From: CAZSAT01 sp964604675
Lineage (GTDB): Bacteria; Myxococcota_A; UBA796; CAJQPC01
Assembly: GCA_964604675.1 (NCBI GenBank)
Contig: CAZSAT010000024.1
Location: 1 to 64,000, forward strand
Length of the DNA stretch: 64,000 nucleotides
Direction of reading: 5' to 3'
Both the position numbers and the translations under genes were made by a program. The notes under the pieces are model-generated. The model saw nothing but the letters and a program-made list of their open reading frames with translations. It was not told the origin of the DNA and made no database searches. Below are positions 24,763 through 34,352 of this stretch, in pieces. Positions within the stretch are counted from its first letter, which is position 1. Each line of letters starts with the position of its first letter.

Positions 24763-25463
24763 GGGCGCTTCTCGAAGCGGCGCCAGCGGCCGTCCACCAG
24801 CCGCTCGTGCGGGAAGTAGCTGGCCTTGTACTCGAGCTGCCGGCAGCCCTTCACGAACAGGCCCAGGTAGTAGTGCTCCATGCCCAGGCGTCGGGCCCAG
24901 TCGACCTCGGCGAGCACCGAGAACACACCCAGGGAGCGGTCGTCGTGATCCGGGTCGAAGTAGAAATAGACGCTGGAGGCGGCCCGTCGCCCCATGTCCA
25001 CGATGCCCACGCCCACGAGCTTGCCGTCCAGCAGGTAGCGGGTCTCCACGGTGCGGCAGCAGGAGTGCACGAGCCAGCCCGCATACTCGCGCGCTGTGGT
25101 GGGCCGCTTGGCGAGTCCGCGGCCGAGCTTGTGGCGGTTGAAGAGGTCCAGACGCACCCGATCGACGCGCGGCGGCCCGACGCTCACCCGCAGATCCTGG
25201 TTCTTGCGCCACACGCGCCGTTGCGAGCGCGAGGTGGCGAAGTCCCCCGTGTTGAGCCGGATGCCCTTGCAGGCGTCGCAGGTCGGACAGGTCGGCCGGT
25301 AGAGGTGGCGGCCGACCCGCCGGTCGGCCTTGGCGAGGAGCTCGTCGAGGTCCTCGGCGCCGAGGTCGTCGGGGTACCAGCGCAGAGGGAGCACCGCGGT
25401 CCGTCCCGGGAGGTAGGGACAGCCGTGAGGCGTCGCATCGACTGGAATGCCGTGGTTGCTCAC
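24750..25463 (-). CDS. bpt: Aspartate/glutamate leucyltransferase (Bpt, N-end-rule pathway)
   Basis: 237 residues, the family length. The ATE-N motif is seen in CPYLPGR and YRPTCPTCDACKGIRL (paired Cys), and the ATE-C domain in SVYFYFDPDHDDRSLGVFS, YYLGLFVKGCRQLEYKASYF and PHERL. The enzyme transfers Leu from Leu-tRNA to N-terminal Asp or Glu of proteins, marking them for ClpS/ClpAP degradation in the cytoplasm. The ATG at 25463 is divergent from the enoyl-CoA hydratase gene. The C-terminus overlaps the convergent membrane-protein gene. Confidence 0.9.
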   Translation of the reverse strand: MSNHGIPVDATPHGCPYLPGRTAVLPLRWYPDDLGAEDLDELLAKADRRVGRHLYRPTCPTCDACKGIRLNTGDFATSRSQRRVWRKNQDLRVSVGPPRVDRVRLDLFNRHKLGRGLAKRPTTAREYAGWLVHSCCRTVETRYLLDGKLVGVGIVDMGRRAASSVYFYFDPDHDDRSLGVFSVLAEVDWARRLGMEHYYLGLFVKGCRQLEYKASYFPHERLVDGRWRRFEKRPQGA

Positions 25464-25519
25464 ACGCTCGCCCGACAGAGGGGACCCGGATGAAGGATAC
25501 TCCTTTCCGAGGAAGGTCC

Positions 25520-26206
25520 ATGTCGCTTCACTGCTCCAAGGTCGGCGAGATCACCGTGATGGAGCTGGCGCGGCCCGAGAAGGCCCACGCCTACACCCCC
25601 GAGCTCCTGATCGAGCTCGATGCGGCCGTGGGCGCTGTCGACACGTCGGTGGTGGTGGTCGCGAGCAGCGGCGAGCGCGCGTTCTGTGCCGGCGCGGACC
25701 TGGAGCGCATGAAGCTGGCGGCGCCCGAGGACGCCCTCGATCTGCTGGCCCAGCGGGTGTTCGACCGGCTGGCGAGGGCGCCCTTCGTGTCCATCGCGGC
25801 CGTGCAGGGCGCGGCGGTAGGTGGCGGCTTCGAGCTGGCTCTGGCCTGTGATGTTCGGATCGCGGGGCCCCGAGCGCGCTTCTGGCTGCCCGAGACGGGG
25901 CTCGGTCTGATTCCCGCGGCTGGGGGATGCAGCCGGCTGCCCGGCCTGGTCGGACAGGCGCGCGCCCGGGAGGTGATCCTTGCCGGGCGTCAGCTCTCGG
26001 CGGAGGAAGCTCTGTCCTGGGGACTCGTCTCCGAGGTCTCCGTCGACCCGCGCGCAGCCGCGCTGGCGCTGGGTGCGGAGGTCGCGAAGCGCGATCCCGT
26101 CGCGCTTCGCCTCGCCAAGGCGGTGTTGGACGCGCAGCTCGACGGGTCGCTCCAGCAGGAGCGGGTCGCCGAGGCCCTGCTGTACGCGCGAAAGCGCGGA
26201 TCTTGA
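25520..26206 (+). CDS. Enoyl-CoA hydratase/isomerase family protein
   Basis: 228 residues, slightly short for a crotonase. The oxyanion-hole segments are AFCAGADLERM and AAVGGGFELALACD. The position of the first catalytic Glu is kept (LPETGLGLIPAAGG), but the second Glu of classical hydratases (GGxQRL) is replaced by GGCSRLPGLVG, so hydratase, isomerase or thioesterase activity are all possible. The ATG at 25520 has GAGGAAGG four bases upstream. It is not linked to the fad operon. Confidence 0.8.
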   Translation: MSLHCSKVGEITVMELARPEKAHAYTPELLIELDAAVGAVDTSVVVVASSGERAFCAGADLERMKLAAPEDALDLLAQRVFDRLARAPFVSIAAVQGAAVGGGFELALACDVRIAGPRARFWLPETGLGLIPAAGGCSRLPGLVGQARAREVILAGRQLSAEEALSWGLVSEVSVDPRAAALALGAEVAKRDPVALRLAKAVLDAQLDGSLQQERVAEALLYARKRGS

Positions 26207-26230
26207 CGGTGCATGCGTCGCGTTAGCCTC

Positions 26231-26244
26231 CCTCCTCCGGGAGG
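26231..26244 (+). promoter_or_regulatory. Small hairpin covering a ribosome-binding site
   Basis: CCTCC (26231-26235) can pair with GGAGG (26240-26244), closing on a TCCG loop. GGAGG is the ribosome-binding site of the FG-GAP lipoprotein that begins at 26253. The stem is only five base pairs but all but one are G-C, so it could damp translation. Confidence 0.25.
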
Positions 26245-26252
26245 AACGCGTG

Positions 26253-27677
26253 ATGACGAGCTGGTTGAGCCTTGCCCTGCTGGGCTGCATCCCCGACGAC
26301 GACAAGGGGGACGACACCGGACCCGCGCTGGCCGACGACACCGGGCCGGTGGACACCGATCCGGGCACCGACGACACCGGTCCGTCGAACGACGACGTCG
26401 CGGCGTCTTCGGCGGCCTTCGCCATGGAGGGCGATCCGAAGGTCGACGGTGGCCTCGGCACCACCCTTGCGGTCCTCTTCGACGGCAAGCAGACCATCAT
26501 CGCTGCGGGAGCGCCCGGGCACGAGTCGGATCGAGGGGCGGTCTACACCGCGGCGGTGAGCCTCTCGGACGACACCCTCGAGGGGACGACGATCGTGAGC
26601 GAGAACGACGGCGAGCGCGCTGGCACGGGGCTCGCCATCGGCGAGAACGGGCTGGTCGTCGGCGCGCCGGGCATGGGGGCCACGGGCGATCTGTCCGGCG
26701 GCGTGTACTACCTGGCGGATGCCTCGGTGCTCGTCGAGGGCGGCGAGCTCACGATGGCGGAGGTGGGTGCCACCACCTTGGACTACGGCACCGCGGGTGC
26801 GGGAGCCGGCACCTCGACAGCCTGGATCCCCGGCTTGCCGGGCGCCAAGTCGCTCACGGGCCTCTTGGTGGGTGCGCCTGACGAGGGGCAGGGGAAGGCG
26901 ATGCTCTACTACGACCTGTCGACTCGAAAGGACCTGGACAGTCCGGACTGGTCGATCACCTTCTCCGAGTCGCTGGGCGCGACCGCGCAGGCGGGCCAGG
27001 TGGTGGACTGGGGTGGCAGCGTGGTCAGCGGGGTCGCGACCACGGTGGTCGTCGGCGCGCCGAGCTATTCCCACCCATCGGGTGACGGGAACGCCGAGGG
27101 CGCGGTCTTCGTGTTCTCCGACCTGACCACGTCGCCCGCGCTCGAGTCCGACGCCGCCGCCGTGGTCGTCGGTGGCACCGCCAACGATGCCTTCGGCAGC
27201 GCCATCTCGTCGGGCTACGACCTGAACGGTGACGGCACCGCCGACCTCGCCGTCGGGGCTCCGCGCGCCGATGGAAAGGGCGAGGCGTACGTCTTCTTCG
27301 GCCCGCTGAGCGGCGAGCTCTCGGCCTCCGACGCGGACTGCACCATCACCACCGATCAGACCTCCGCGCTGGGCACGGCGCTGTCCATCACCGGAGAGGA
27401 CGGCGGCTACGAGCTGTTGGTCGGCGCGCCGTCTGCGGAGGGTGTCGAGCCGGGTGCGGGTGCGGCCTACGTGGTCGACGTGACCACCTGCAAGGGCTCC
27501 ATCAACGTGGACACCGGTGCCGCGGCATCACCGGCTCCGCCGGTCCATGGTGGCTCGCACTTCCTCGGCGACGACAAGAACGACGAGTTCGGCGGTGGCA
27601 CGGGCGGTCCCGGACCGAAGAAGATCGTCGGCGCGCCTGGCGACAACGGCGGCAGTGGCGCCGTCTACGTGTTCTGA
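26253..27677 (+). CDS. FG-GAP repeat lipoprotein
   Basis: 474 residues. MTSWLSLALLGC is a compact lipoprotein signal (Cys12), followed by an acidic spacer with four DDTGP units. The rest is made of FG-GAP / integrin-alpha-like blades: LVVGAPGMG, LLVGAPDEG, VVVGAPSYS, DLNGDGTADLAVGAPRADG with an EF-like calcium loop, LLVGAPSAEG and KIVGAPGDNGG, suggesting a beta-propeller on the cell surface. The ATG at 26253 (a GTG lies directly before it) has GGGAGGAA upstream. Its stop overlaps the convergent kinase gene by 13 bases. Confidence 0.8.
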   Translation: MTSWLSLALLGCIPDDDKGDDTGPALADDTGPVDTDPGTDDTGPSNDDVAASSAAFAMEGDPKVDGGLGTTLAVLFDGKQTIIAAGAPGHESDRGAVYTAAVSLSDDTLEGTTIVSENDGERAGTGLAIGENGLVVGAPGMGATGDLSGGVYYLADASVLVEGGELTMAEVGATTLDYGTAGAGAGTSTAWIPGLPGAKSLTGLLVGAPDEGQGKAMLYYDLSTRKDLDSPDWSITFSESLGATAQAGQVVDWGGSVVSGVATTVVVGAPSYSHPSGDGNAEGAVFVFSDLTTSPALESDAAAVVVGGTANDAFGSAISSGYDLNGDGTADLAVGAPRADGKGEAYVFFGPLSGELSASDADCTITTDQTSALGTALSITGEDGGYELLVGAPSAEGVEPGAGAAYVVDVTTCKGSINVDTGAAASPAPPVHGGSHFLGDDKNDEFGGGTGGPGPKKIVGAPGDNGGSGAVYVF

Positions 27678-30600
27678 GCGGGAAGCGCCCGCCACATGCG
27701 GCCGAGCACCGCTGCGGGTTCCGCCTGCGCGGGCCCGCCGGCGTCGGCTGCGTGCGGCGCTTCACCGGCGTGCCGTCGGATCCAGGCGTCGGTGAGCTCG
27801 AGCAGGCCCGTCATGGTCGCCGCGTCGATGCCCTCCGCCAGCACCTGGGCCTGGGCCTGGGCCTCGCGCGCCTCGTCGATGGCGCCTGTGCGTGCCTCCA
27901 GACAGGCCTGGTGGGCGAGCAACCAGACCTGCAAGCGTCCGAAGCGCACCGCGCGTGCGCTCTCGAGGGCTTCGTGAAAGGCCTCCCGGTCGTTGTCGCC
28001 ACGCTCGAAGCGGGCCACCGCCAGGTTGGCGAGCGCGATGGCCACCTGCCGGGCGTTCCCTGCGCGCAGGTGCGCGTCCCGGGCCTCTCGGAAGGCGACC
28101 ATGGCCGCCGGGATGTCGCCTTCGCTCTGGGACACCACGCCGCAGTTCATCGACAAGGTGGCCACGTGGCGTCGGAGGCCGTAGCGCCGGGCGATGTCGA
28201 GTGCGAGCTCGTAGGTCTGCTTGGCGGCCTCGACGTCGGAGCGTGTCATCTCGGCATTGCCGCGCTGCAGCAGCACCTGGACCACCTGCCGCTGCCCCAC
28301 GTGGTAGGCCAGCCGGAGCGCGTGGTCCAGCTCGAAGCGGGCCTCGTCCTCCTCATCGAGCAGGCGGAGCGCTTGCGCACGGTTGCTGCGGGCCGACACC
28401 TCCAGCGAGAGGTCGCCGGCCTGGCGCGCCAGATCCAGGGCGCGTGTGTGCGCTACCAGAGCGTCGTGACTGCGTGACTGGGCGTACCGCAAGTTGCCGA
28501 CCTGCTGGTAGCAACGGCTCATGAGGCGCGCGTCGAGCCGCCCCTTCGCCAGCTCCAACGCGGTGGCCACCCAGGGCTCGGCTTCCTCGTAGCGGGCCTG
28601 GATGCGCAGCACGCGGACCAGGGCCGTGAGCGCCATGACCGCCGAGGCGTCGTCGTCGGCCGCGAGCGCGGCCTCGTAGGCAGCCGACGCGTCCGCCTCG
28701 GCCCCAGCGTACTCCCCGGCCACCCACCGTGCGTCCGCGCGCGCGGCCAGCGCCCTGCAGCGGATGCCGGGTTCCGGGTGGTCCACGATCGCCCCCAGGA
28801 TCTCCAGGCGCTGGAGCAGGGGCCCCCGAAGTCGCAGCAGGTGCTCGAGGGCGAGGGTGACCTCGGCGCGCAGCCCGGCGTCGAGCGAGGTGTCGGTGGC
28901 GGCGGCCACGAGGTTGGGCCGTTCGCTCTCCAGGGCGTCGAGGCCCCGTCGCGCGTCGTGGCCGCGCGCTTTCTCCGCGAGCCGGGCCCCCACCTCGAGG
29001 AAGTAGTTGGCGTGATGTGCTCGAAGCGCCGGCCCCTCCTCGCCGAGCTTCTCGGCCGCGTACACCCGCACGCTCTCGAGCATGGTCAGGCGCACCTCGC
29101 CTGCGGTCTCGGTGGATCGCAACAGCGACTTGTCGTGCACCGCGTCGAGCAGATCGACGGCCCACGGCGCCTCGGGTGGCAGATCCAGCACCCGTTCCGC
29201 GGCTTCCACGGTGAAGCCGCCCCGGAAGATGGAACAGCCCGCGAGCGCTCGCTGCTCCCAGCCGTCCAGCAGCGCCCAGGCTTCGTCGAGGGCGGTGCGC
29301 AGGGTGACGCCGCTCGAGCCCCGAGCCCTCGACAGCAGGCGGAACCGCTGGTCGAGCCGTTGCAGCATCTGCGCCGGAGACATCAAGGTGGCGCGTGCGG
29401 CGGCGAGCTCGATGGCGAGTGGCAGCCCGTCCAGCCGCTCCACCAGCTCCGCCACCACGCTGGCCGTGTCGTCGCCCATGGTGAAGCCTCGCCGATGGGT
29501 CGTGGCGCGCGTCTCGAAGAGCGCCACGCCGTCGGCCACCTCCAGGCCGTCCACCCGGTAGCGCGCCTCGTGGGGCGTCTGCAGCGGTTGTTGGCTGGTG
29601 CTCAACACCACCAGGCCATCGTGTTCCCCTTGCCAGCCTTCGAGGATCGCGCCGACCTCCCAGGCCACCAGGCTCACGTGGTCCAGCACGAGCAGGGTGC
29701 GTCCCCTCGACCCCAGGGCGTACCCGATCTGCTCGGCCACCCCGTCCCAGCTCCGGTTGCGGTCGAGCGAGATGCCCACGGCGGCGCCGATGGCCTGCAG
29801 CACATCGGCCCGCTTGTCCAACCCGTCGAGCTTCACCGTCCAGGCCCCCCCGGAGAACTCCCGCGCCAGCCGCAGGGCCAGCTCGCGAGCGAGGCGGCTG
29901 CGACCCACACCGGGCGGCCCGAGCAAGGTCACCTGCCGTTCCCCCGCCTGGAAGAGCGCCTCCAGCTCCGCCATCTCGCGGTCACGGCCCAGGAACAGGT
30001 CGCCCGCCGGCACCAGGTTGCTGAGCCGCGTGGTCTGCGGTGTGGGGACGTCCACCGTCTGGAGGTCGTGCTCGGGCAAGAAGGTGTCGGCGGGCCGGGA
30101 GCGGCCGAAGCCGCCCTCGAGCAGCTCGAGCAGCACCCCTGCGCTCGCCGGACGTTGGAACGGATCCTTGTGCAGGCAGCGTTCCACGATGCTGCACAGC
30201 CGCGCGGGCATGCCGGGAACTCGGCTCGAGAGGGGCGCGTAGCGGTTGTCGAGCACCGCGCGCATGATGGCCAGGGTGTCGGGTCCGTCGAAGGCGCGTT
30301 GCCCCGAGAGGATCTCGTAGAGGATGCAGCCCAGGGCGTACACGTCCGCGCGCTCGTCCACGTCGCGGGCGTTGCGGAACTGCTCGGGAGGCATGTACGC
30401 CGGTGTTCCCATGGCCCGGCCGTGCTGGGTCTGCCCGCCGTCGGTGCGCACGAGGTGCTTGGCGAGGCCGAAGTCAGCGACCTTGGGCACCACCACGCCG
30501 TCGATCCGGGCGAGCAGGACGTTGGCTGGCTTCAGGTCCCGGTGGATCACGCCGTGGTCGTGGGCGTGCGCCACCCCGGCGACGATGCTGCGGAAGAGCT

Positions 30601-30958
30601 GTTCTCCCTGCTCGGCGCCGAGGCGGCCAGCGCCGTCCAGGCGGTCGTAGAGGCTCCCTCCCTCGACCAGCTCCAGCACCAGGGCCGGGGCGCCGTCGAC
30701 CGAGAAGGCGTCGGTGACCGCCAGCACGTTCGGGTGCCTGAGCGCGCCCTGCAGTCGACCTTCTGCCAGGAGCCTGTCGGCCTGCGACGGCAGGTGGACG
30801 TGCAGGACCTTCAGTGCGTGGGTGGTGCCCAGCCGCTCGTGGGTGACGCGGTACACCTCGGCCATGCCACCGGTGCCGATGGCCGCGTCCACGCGGTAGC
30901 GGTCGACGACCGCGCCGGGGAGCAGGAGGTGTGGGTCGGAGGCGTGCACGGTGTGCAC
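27665..30958 (-). CDS. Ser/Thr kinase fused to an NB-ARC-like ATPase and TPR repeats
   Basis: 1097 residues. Kinase domain at about 20-285: IGTGGMAEVY, Lys50, HRDLKPAN (Asp141), ADFGLA and MGTPAYMPPEQ. An ATPase domain of the AfsR/LuxR (NB-ARC/STAND) type starts near 320 (FLGRDREMAELEALF) with Walker A GPPGVGRSRLA, where Arg replaces the usual Lys, and a Walker-B-like TLLVLDHVSL. A winged/arm region (ALAGCSIFRGGFTVEAAERVL) leads into about 400 residues of TPRs. STAND proteins act as ligand-driven switches, so this is probably a kinase gated by an oligomerising sensor. It follows the HD gene (stop at 30968) by nine bases and closes the five-gene operon. GTG start. Confidence 0.8.
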   Translation of the reverse strand: MHTVHASDPHLLLPGAVVDRYRVDAAIGTGGMAEVYRVTHERLGTTHALKVLHVHLPSQADRLLAEGRLQGALRHPNVLAVTDAFSVDGAPALVLELVEGGSLYDRLDGAGRLGAEQGEQLFRSIVAGVAHAHDHGVIHRDLKPANVLLARIDGVVVPKVADFGLAKHLVRTDGGQTQHGRAMGTPAYMPPEQFRNARDVDERADVYALGCILYEILSGQRAFDGPDTLAIMRAVLDNRYAPLSSRVPGMPARLCSIVERCLHKDPFQRPASAGVLLELLEGGFGRSRPADTFLPEHDLQTVDVPTPQTTRLSNLVPAGDLFLGRDREMAELEALFQAGERQVTLLGPPGVGRSRLARELALRLAREFSGGAWTVKLDGLDKRADVLQAIGAAVGISLDRNRSWDGVAEQIGYALGSRGRTLLVLDHVSLVAWEVGAILEGWQGEHDGLVVLSTSQQPLQTPHEARYRVDGLEVADGVALFETRATTHRRGFTMGDDTASVVAELVERLDGLPLAIELAAARATLMSPAQMLQRLDQRFRLLSRARGSSGVTLRTALDEAWALLDGWEQRALAGCSIFRGGFTVEAAERVLDLPPEAPWAVDLLDAVHDKSLLRSTETAGEVRLTMLESVRVYAAEKLGEEGPALRAHHANYFLEVGARLAEKARGHDARRGLDALESERPNLVAAATDTSLDAGLRAEVTLALEHLLRLRGPLLQRLEILGAIVDHPEPGIRCRALAARADARWVAGEYAGAEADASAAYEAALAADDDASAVMALTALVRVLRIQARYEEAEPWVATALELAKGRLDARLMSRCYQQVGNLRYAQSRSHDALVAHTRALDLARQAGDLSLEVSARSNRAQALRLLDEEDEARFELDHALRLAYHVGQRQVVQVLLQRGNAEMTRSDVEAAKQTYELALDIARRYGLRRHVATLSMNCGVVSQSEGDIPAAMVAFREARDAHLRAGNARQVAIALANLAVARFERGDNDREAFHEALESARAVRFGRLQVWLLAHQACLEARTGAIDEAREAQAQAQVLAEGIDAATMTGLLELTDAWIRRHAGEAPHAADAGGPAQAEPAAVLGRMWRALPAQNT

Positions 30959-30967
30959 CCGCCTATC

Positions 30968-32380
30968 TCAGTCTTCGTCGAGATCGTAGGGCAGCGGCCC
31001 CTTGATGGTGCCGCGCTCCGCCAGGTCGACCACGATGCGCTTCGAGGGGCGCCGACCGTCCTTCAGCCGCACGACCACGGCGAGTGGCTTTGCGAAGGTC
31101 TCCGGGCCGCGCACGCCGGAGATGACCATCACCCACGTTCCCTTGCTCATCTCGAGCAGCGTGCCCGGGGGGTACTTGCCCAGGCGGTTGACGAAGGCCT
31201 GGAACAGGGTGGGGTCGTAGAGCGTCCAGCAGCCGGCGTGCATGGCTTCGAGCGCCTCGGGCGGGCTCATCATCGGGCCGCCGCGGCGCCACCGGGTCAG
31301 CGTGTCGTAGTCGTCGGCGATCTTGATGATCCGGGCGTAGAGCGCGGGTCGGTTCAGGTCGTCGTGGCTGCGGTGGTGCTGCAGGCACGCGAGCAGGCGG
31401 CGAATCCGGGCTTCGTGGAAGCCACGCTGGGCCAGCAGCAGGCGCGCGCCCGCCGTTCCGTGCCGCTCGAAGGGCGGCGGGTAGCCGTCTTCCTCGGTCG
31501 TGTAGCCGATGTCGTGGAAGGTCGCGGCGACCCCGAGATCGGAGAGCGCGGGGCCGTCCATGCCGATCTCGCGGCCGATGAGCACCGCGAGCGCCGCCAC
31601 CTGCATGCTGTGCCGCATGTGGGCGGGGGTGTGGTGGTCGTTCACGACCTCCAGCATCTCGTCCACCTGCTCCTGTTCGTCCATGTCGAGCAGGTCGGTG
31701 ACGAGCCGTCGCACCGGGAGCGTGTTCGGGCTCCGACCGGCGGCCATGTTGTCCCAGACGTCGCCGATGATGGTGTTGTTGCGCGCGTAGATCTCGGCGA
31801 CGTCCTTGTTGACGGCCTTGACCTTCTCGCCCTCCCCCTGCAGCCGGAAGCGGAAGATGGGCTGCAGCTCGATCTGCGCCAGGCCGGCCTCGGTGCACCA
31901 GTTCTGCAGCACCTGCCGTGCACCGCGGGGGGCGGGGCTGGCCGTGGAGACCTTGTCCACGAAGGTCTTGAGCTGATCGGCGGTGACCGGTCCATGGATC
32001 GACACGCCGCCGATGCGGTGACGGGACCACATCGTGTTCAGGTCCCGCGGCACCTCGCTGTGGATGTCGAAGCGGATCCGGATGTCGTTGACGTAGATCT
32101 GGTCTTCCACGACGATCATGTGGATCGAGCCGAGCAGGTCCTGGAGCTCGGTGATGTGCCCGGTCAGGTCGTTCACGGGCTGCTTGAAGGCGTCGTTCTT
32201 CAGGTCGTGCACGCGGGTCAGGCGGAAGACGCCGGCCATGAGCCTCGCCATCTGCTCCCCGCGCTCACGCACCACCGAAGCCAGCTGGCGGTCTTCGCCG
32301 AGCTTGGCGATCTCCACCTTCTTGGTGAGGGCGTCCTGGGCTTCCTGGATCGCGTCGGTGTGGGTCGCGTCGCTGCTCAC
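30968..32380 (-). CDS. HD-domain protein, degenerate HD-GYP type (copy 2)
   Basis: 470 residues. An N-terminal module (about 25-190) with SIHMIVVEDQIYVNDIRIRF is shared with the neighbouring HD and HEAT proteins. The HD domain has HMRHSMQVAALA (His254/257), the HD pair in TFHDIG (289-290), ACLQHHRSHDD and ADDYDTLTR, then the HD-GYP tail DPTLFQAFVNRLGKYPPGT. The GYP signature itself (HHExxDGxGYP) is absent, so cyclic-di-GMP hydrolysis is doubtful. The GTG at 32378-32380 has GGGGAGGA upstream and overlaps the stop of the HEAT gene (GTGA). The next gene downstream is the kinase-ATPase. Confidence 0.75.
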   Translation of the reverse strand: MSSDATHTDAIQEAQDALTKKVEIAKLGEDRQLASVVRERGEQMARLMAGVFRLTRVHDLKNDAFKQPVNDLTGHITELQDLLGSIHMIVVEDQIYVNDIRIRFDIHSEVPRDLNTMWSRHRIGGVSIHGPVTADQLKTFVDKVSTASPAPRGARQVLQNWCTEAGLAQIELQPIFRFRLQGEGEKVKAVNKDVAEIYARNNTIIGDVWDNMAAGRSPNTLPVRRLVTDLLDMDEQEQVDEMLEVVNDHHTPAHMRHSMQVAALAVLIGREIGMDGPALSDLGVAATFHDIGYTTEEDGYPPPFERHGTAGARLLLAQRGFHEARIRRLLACLQHHRSHDDLNRPALYARIIKIADDYDTLTRWRRGGPMMSPPEALEAMHAGCWTLYDPTLFQAFVNRLGKYPPGTLLEMSKGTWVMVISGVRGPETFAKPLAVVVRLKDGRRPSKRIVVDLAERGTIKGPLPYDLDED

Positions 32381-34317
32381 GCGTCCTCCCCGGCCAGCGT
32401 GCGCTGGCGTCGCATCAAGGTGGCGAGGGCGGCCTGCCGTTCGTCTTCGTCGCCCTTGGCGGCCACGGTGCGGAGCAGCCCCTCGACCTCGCTGTGGTCC
32501 ACGAGCTCCATGCCGGCGATGGCCACGCGACGGAGGGGCTGGCCGCGCTGGGCCAGGCGCGCCAGCAGCCCGCCGTAGCTCGCCCACTCGCGGAACATGT
32601 CGAAGGCGCGCGCGGGGTGCAGGCGCGCCATGGCGCGGCCACACGCCTCGAGCTCCGCGGTGTTGGCGCCCTTCTTGGCCCGTTGCTCCGCAAAGCGCTG
32701 CACAGCGGTAAAGGCGCCGCGTTCGCCCATGCCCACCACGACCTCGAGCGTGCGGATGCGCACCTCCTCGTCGGTGCTTCGGAGGAGCTGCACCAGCATG
32801 GTGCGCGTGGTGGTGGAGACGGGCAGGTGCTCGGCGAGCTTCAGGAACTCGAGCTGCACGGTGGTGTCGCTGCTGCTCGCGATGTCGGCCACGGCCTGCT
32901 GGGCCGCTTCGGGGGCGGCGTTGGCCAGCACCCGGATGAGGTCGGCGGCCACGCCTCCGCTGGCGGCCTGGAAGGCCTCCACCACCAGCGCCGCCCGGGC
33001 CGGAAGGTAGGACTCGAGGGTGATGCGGAGGTGCCGTCGCGTGGACTGATCACGCTCGTCGCCGAGCAGCTCGACGAGCGCCGGCAGGGGATCGCCCGGC
33101 ATCACCTCGAGCAGCTCGTAGAACTCCTTGGGCGGGGAGATGGCTTCGCGAGGGATGGTCTTCAGCACGCGCCGCAGCGCGCCCGTGCTGGCCATCGTGG
33201 CGAGCAGCCGGTCGAGCTCGTCGAGGTCGTCGGCCGGGCAGTTGGCGTGGAAGTCGTTGAGCTCCGCGAACAGCGCCAGCAGCGTGTCGAGCTGGTTTTC
33301 GGTGAGCAGGAAGTCGCGCGCGTCCCGGATCATGTGGACGACGTTGTCGAAGGCCAGCGGGTCGGTCGGGTCCCTGGCGATCTGGAGCAACTCCTGGATG
33401 AGCTGGAGCACCAGGTCGGGCAGGTAGGTGGACGCGTCCTCTTCCAGGAGCGCCTCCTTCTCCACCTCGCGCAGGGAGCGGTAGTGCACCGGCTTCTCGT
33501 CGTAGAGATCCGGGGGTGGCAGGTCAAAGCCCGCGGGCACCTTGTAGGCAGCGCGCTGGAAGGCCGCGTCCGCTCCCGCGTGTGCGGCATGGGCTGCCGT
33601 CGCGTCGCCCTGGCCCGGTTCGCCGCCCAGGATCGACGCGCTCGTCGAGGGGCCGCCCGGCGGGCCGATCGGGCTGCCCACCGATCCGCCCACGGGCGCG
33701 CCGCCGAGCATGCCGTCGGCGCCGATCGCCGGCAGGCCCCCGCCGGGGTCGTCGTCGTCCTCGGGGACGAAGCCTTCGACCGCCTCGATGTTGATGTGGG
33801 AGAAGCCCGCCTTCCAGAGCAACGTGACGATGTCGTCTTCCGCGGGGTTCTGGCGGATGCCGACGTAGCGAACGGAGAGCACGCCCAACAGCTGCGTGAG
33901 CTCGTGCCAGTCCACCCCGGCCTGGATGGTCATGCGGCGGACGCCGTCGCGAAAGAGCTTGAAGGCGAGCGAGCGCTCGCGGTCGCGCTCCAGGTAGACC
34001 GCGCGGCGGCCGAGCATCAGCTCGAAGGGCCGGATGTGCAGGTCCAGGTCACCGTACTTCTGGCTGTACAGCTCGAAGCTGCGCTTCACTTCCTCGAGGA
34101 AGGCCCGGATCGCCTCGTTGCGGGGATCGTAGATCAGGTAGCTGCGGCTGGCCCTCGCCAGGGCACGCAGGGCCTTGTTGGCGAGCTCGGACTGCTCGTC
34201 GTCGCCGAGCAGGACCTCCTGGTCAGCGCCGAGGAGCTCTTCCTCCGTCAGGGGCCTCTGCTCCTCCTCCCGGGGCTCGTCCTGAGCTTCGGGGAGGGCC
34301 GGTTCGTCTGTGGTCAA
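32377..34317 (-). CDS. HEAT-like repeat protein (copy 2)
   Basis: 646 residues. The N-terminal module (about 28-150: SRSYLIYDPRNEAIRAFL, LMLGRRAVYLERDRERSL, KLFRDGVRRMTI) is clearly homologous to the product of 35660-37309. A Gly/Pro-rich linker follows (about 165-225), then about 400 residues of helical HEAT-like pairs such as LPALVELLGDERDQSTRRHL and LIRVLANAAPEAAQQAVADI. It is probably a cytoplasmic scaffold. The start is TTG at 34315-34317 with AGAGGAG five bases upstream; the longer upstream reading overlaps the preceding gene. The stop overlaps the next GTG start. Confidence 0.7.
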   Translation of the reverse strand: MTTDEPALPEAQDEPREEEQRPLTEEELLGADQEVLLGDDEQSELANKALRALARASRSYLIYDPRNEAIRAFLEEVKRSFELYSQKYGDLDLHIRPFELMLGRRAVYLERDRERSLAFKLFRDGVRRMTIQAGVDWHELTQLLGVLSVRYVGIRQNPAEDDIVTLLWKAGFSHINIEAVEGFVPEDDDDPGGGLPAIGADGMLGGAPVGGSVGSPIGPPGGPSTSASILGGEPGQGDATAAHAAHAGADAAFQRAAYKVPAGFDLPPPDLYDEKPVHYRSLREVEKEALLEEDASTYLPDLVLQLIQELLQIARDPTDPLAFDNVVHMIRDARDFLLTENQLDTLLALFAELNDFHANCPADDLDELDRLLATMASTGALRRVLKTIPREAISPPKEFYELLEVMPGDPLPALVELLGDERDQSTRRHLRITLESYLPARAALVVEAFQAASGGVAADLIRVLANAAPEAAQQAVADIASSSDTTVQLEFLKLAEHLPVSTTTRTMLVQLLRSTDEEVRIRTLEVVVGMGERGAFTAVQRFAEQRAKKGANTAELEACGRAMARLHPARAFDMFREWASYGGLLARLAQRGQPLRRVAIAGMELVDHSEVEGLLRTVAAKGDEDERQAALATLMRRQRTLAGEDA

Positions 34318-34352
34318 GGGGCTCCTCTTGGTGCCCGTGGGGAAGCTCGAGT

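Noticed and set aside
28778..32578. A 1266-codon plus-strand open frame across the kinase and HD genes
   Set aside because: It spans several genes of the opposite strand that have clear kinase, ATPase and HD motifs; its own translation is His/Arg/Val-rich shadow.
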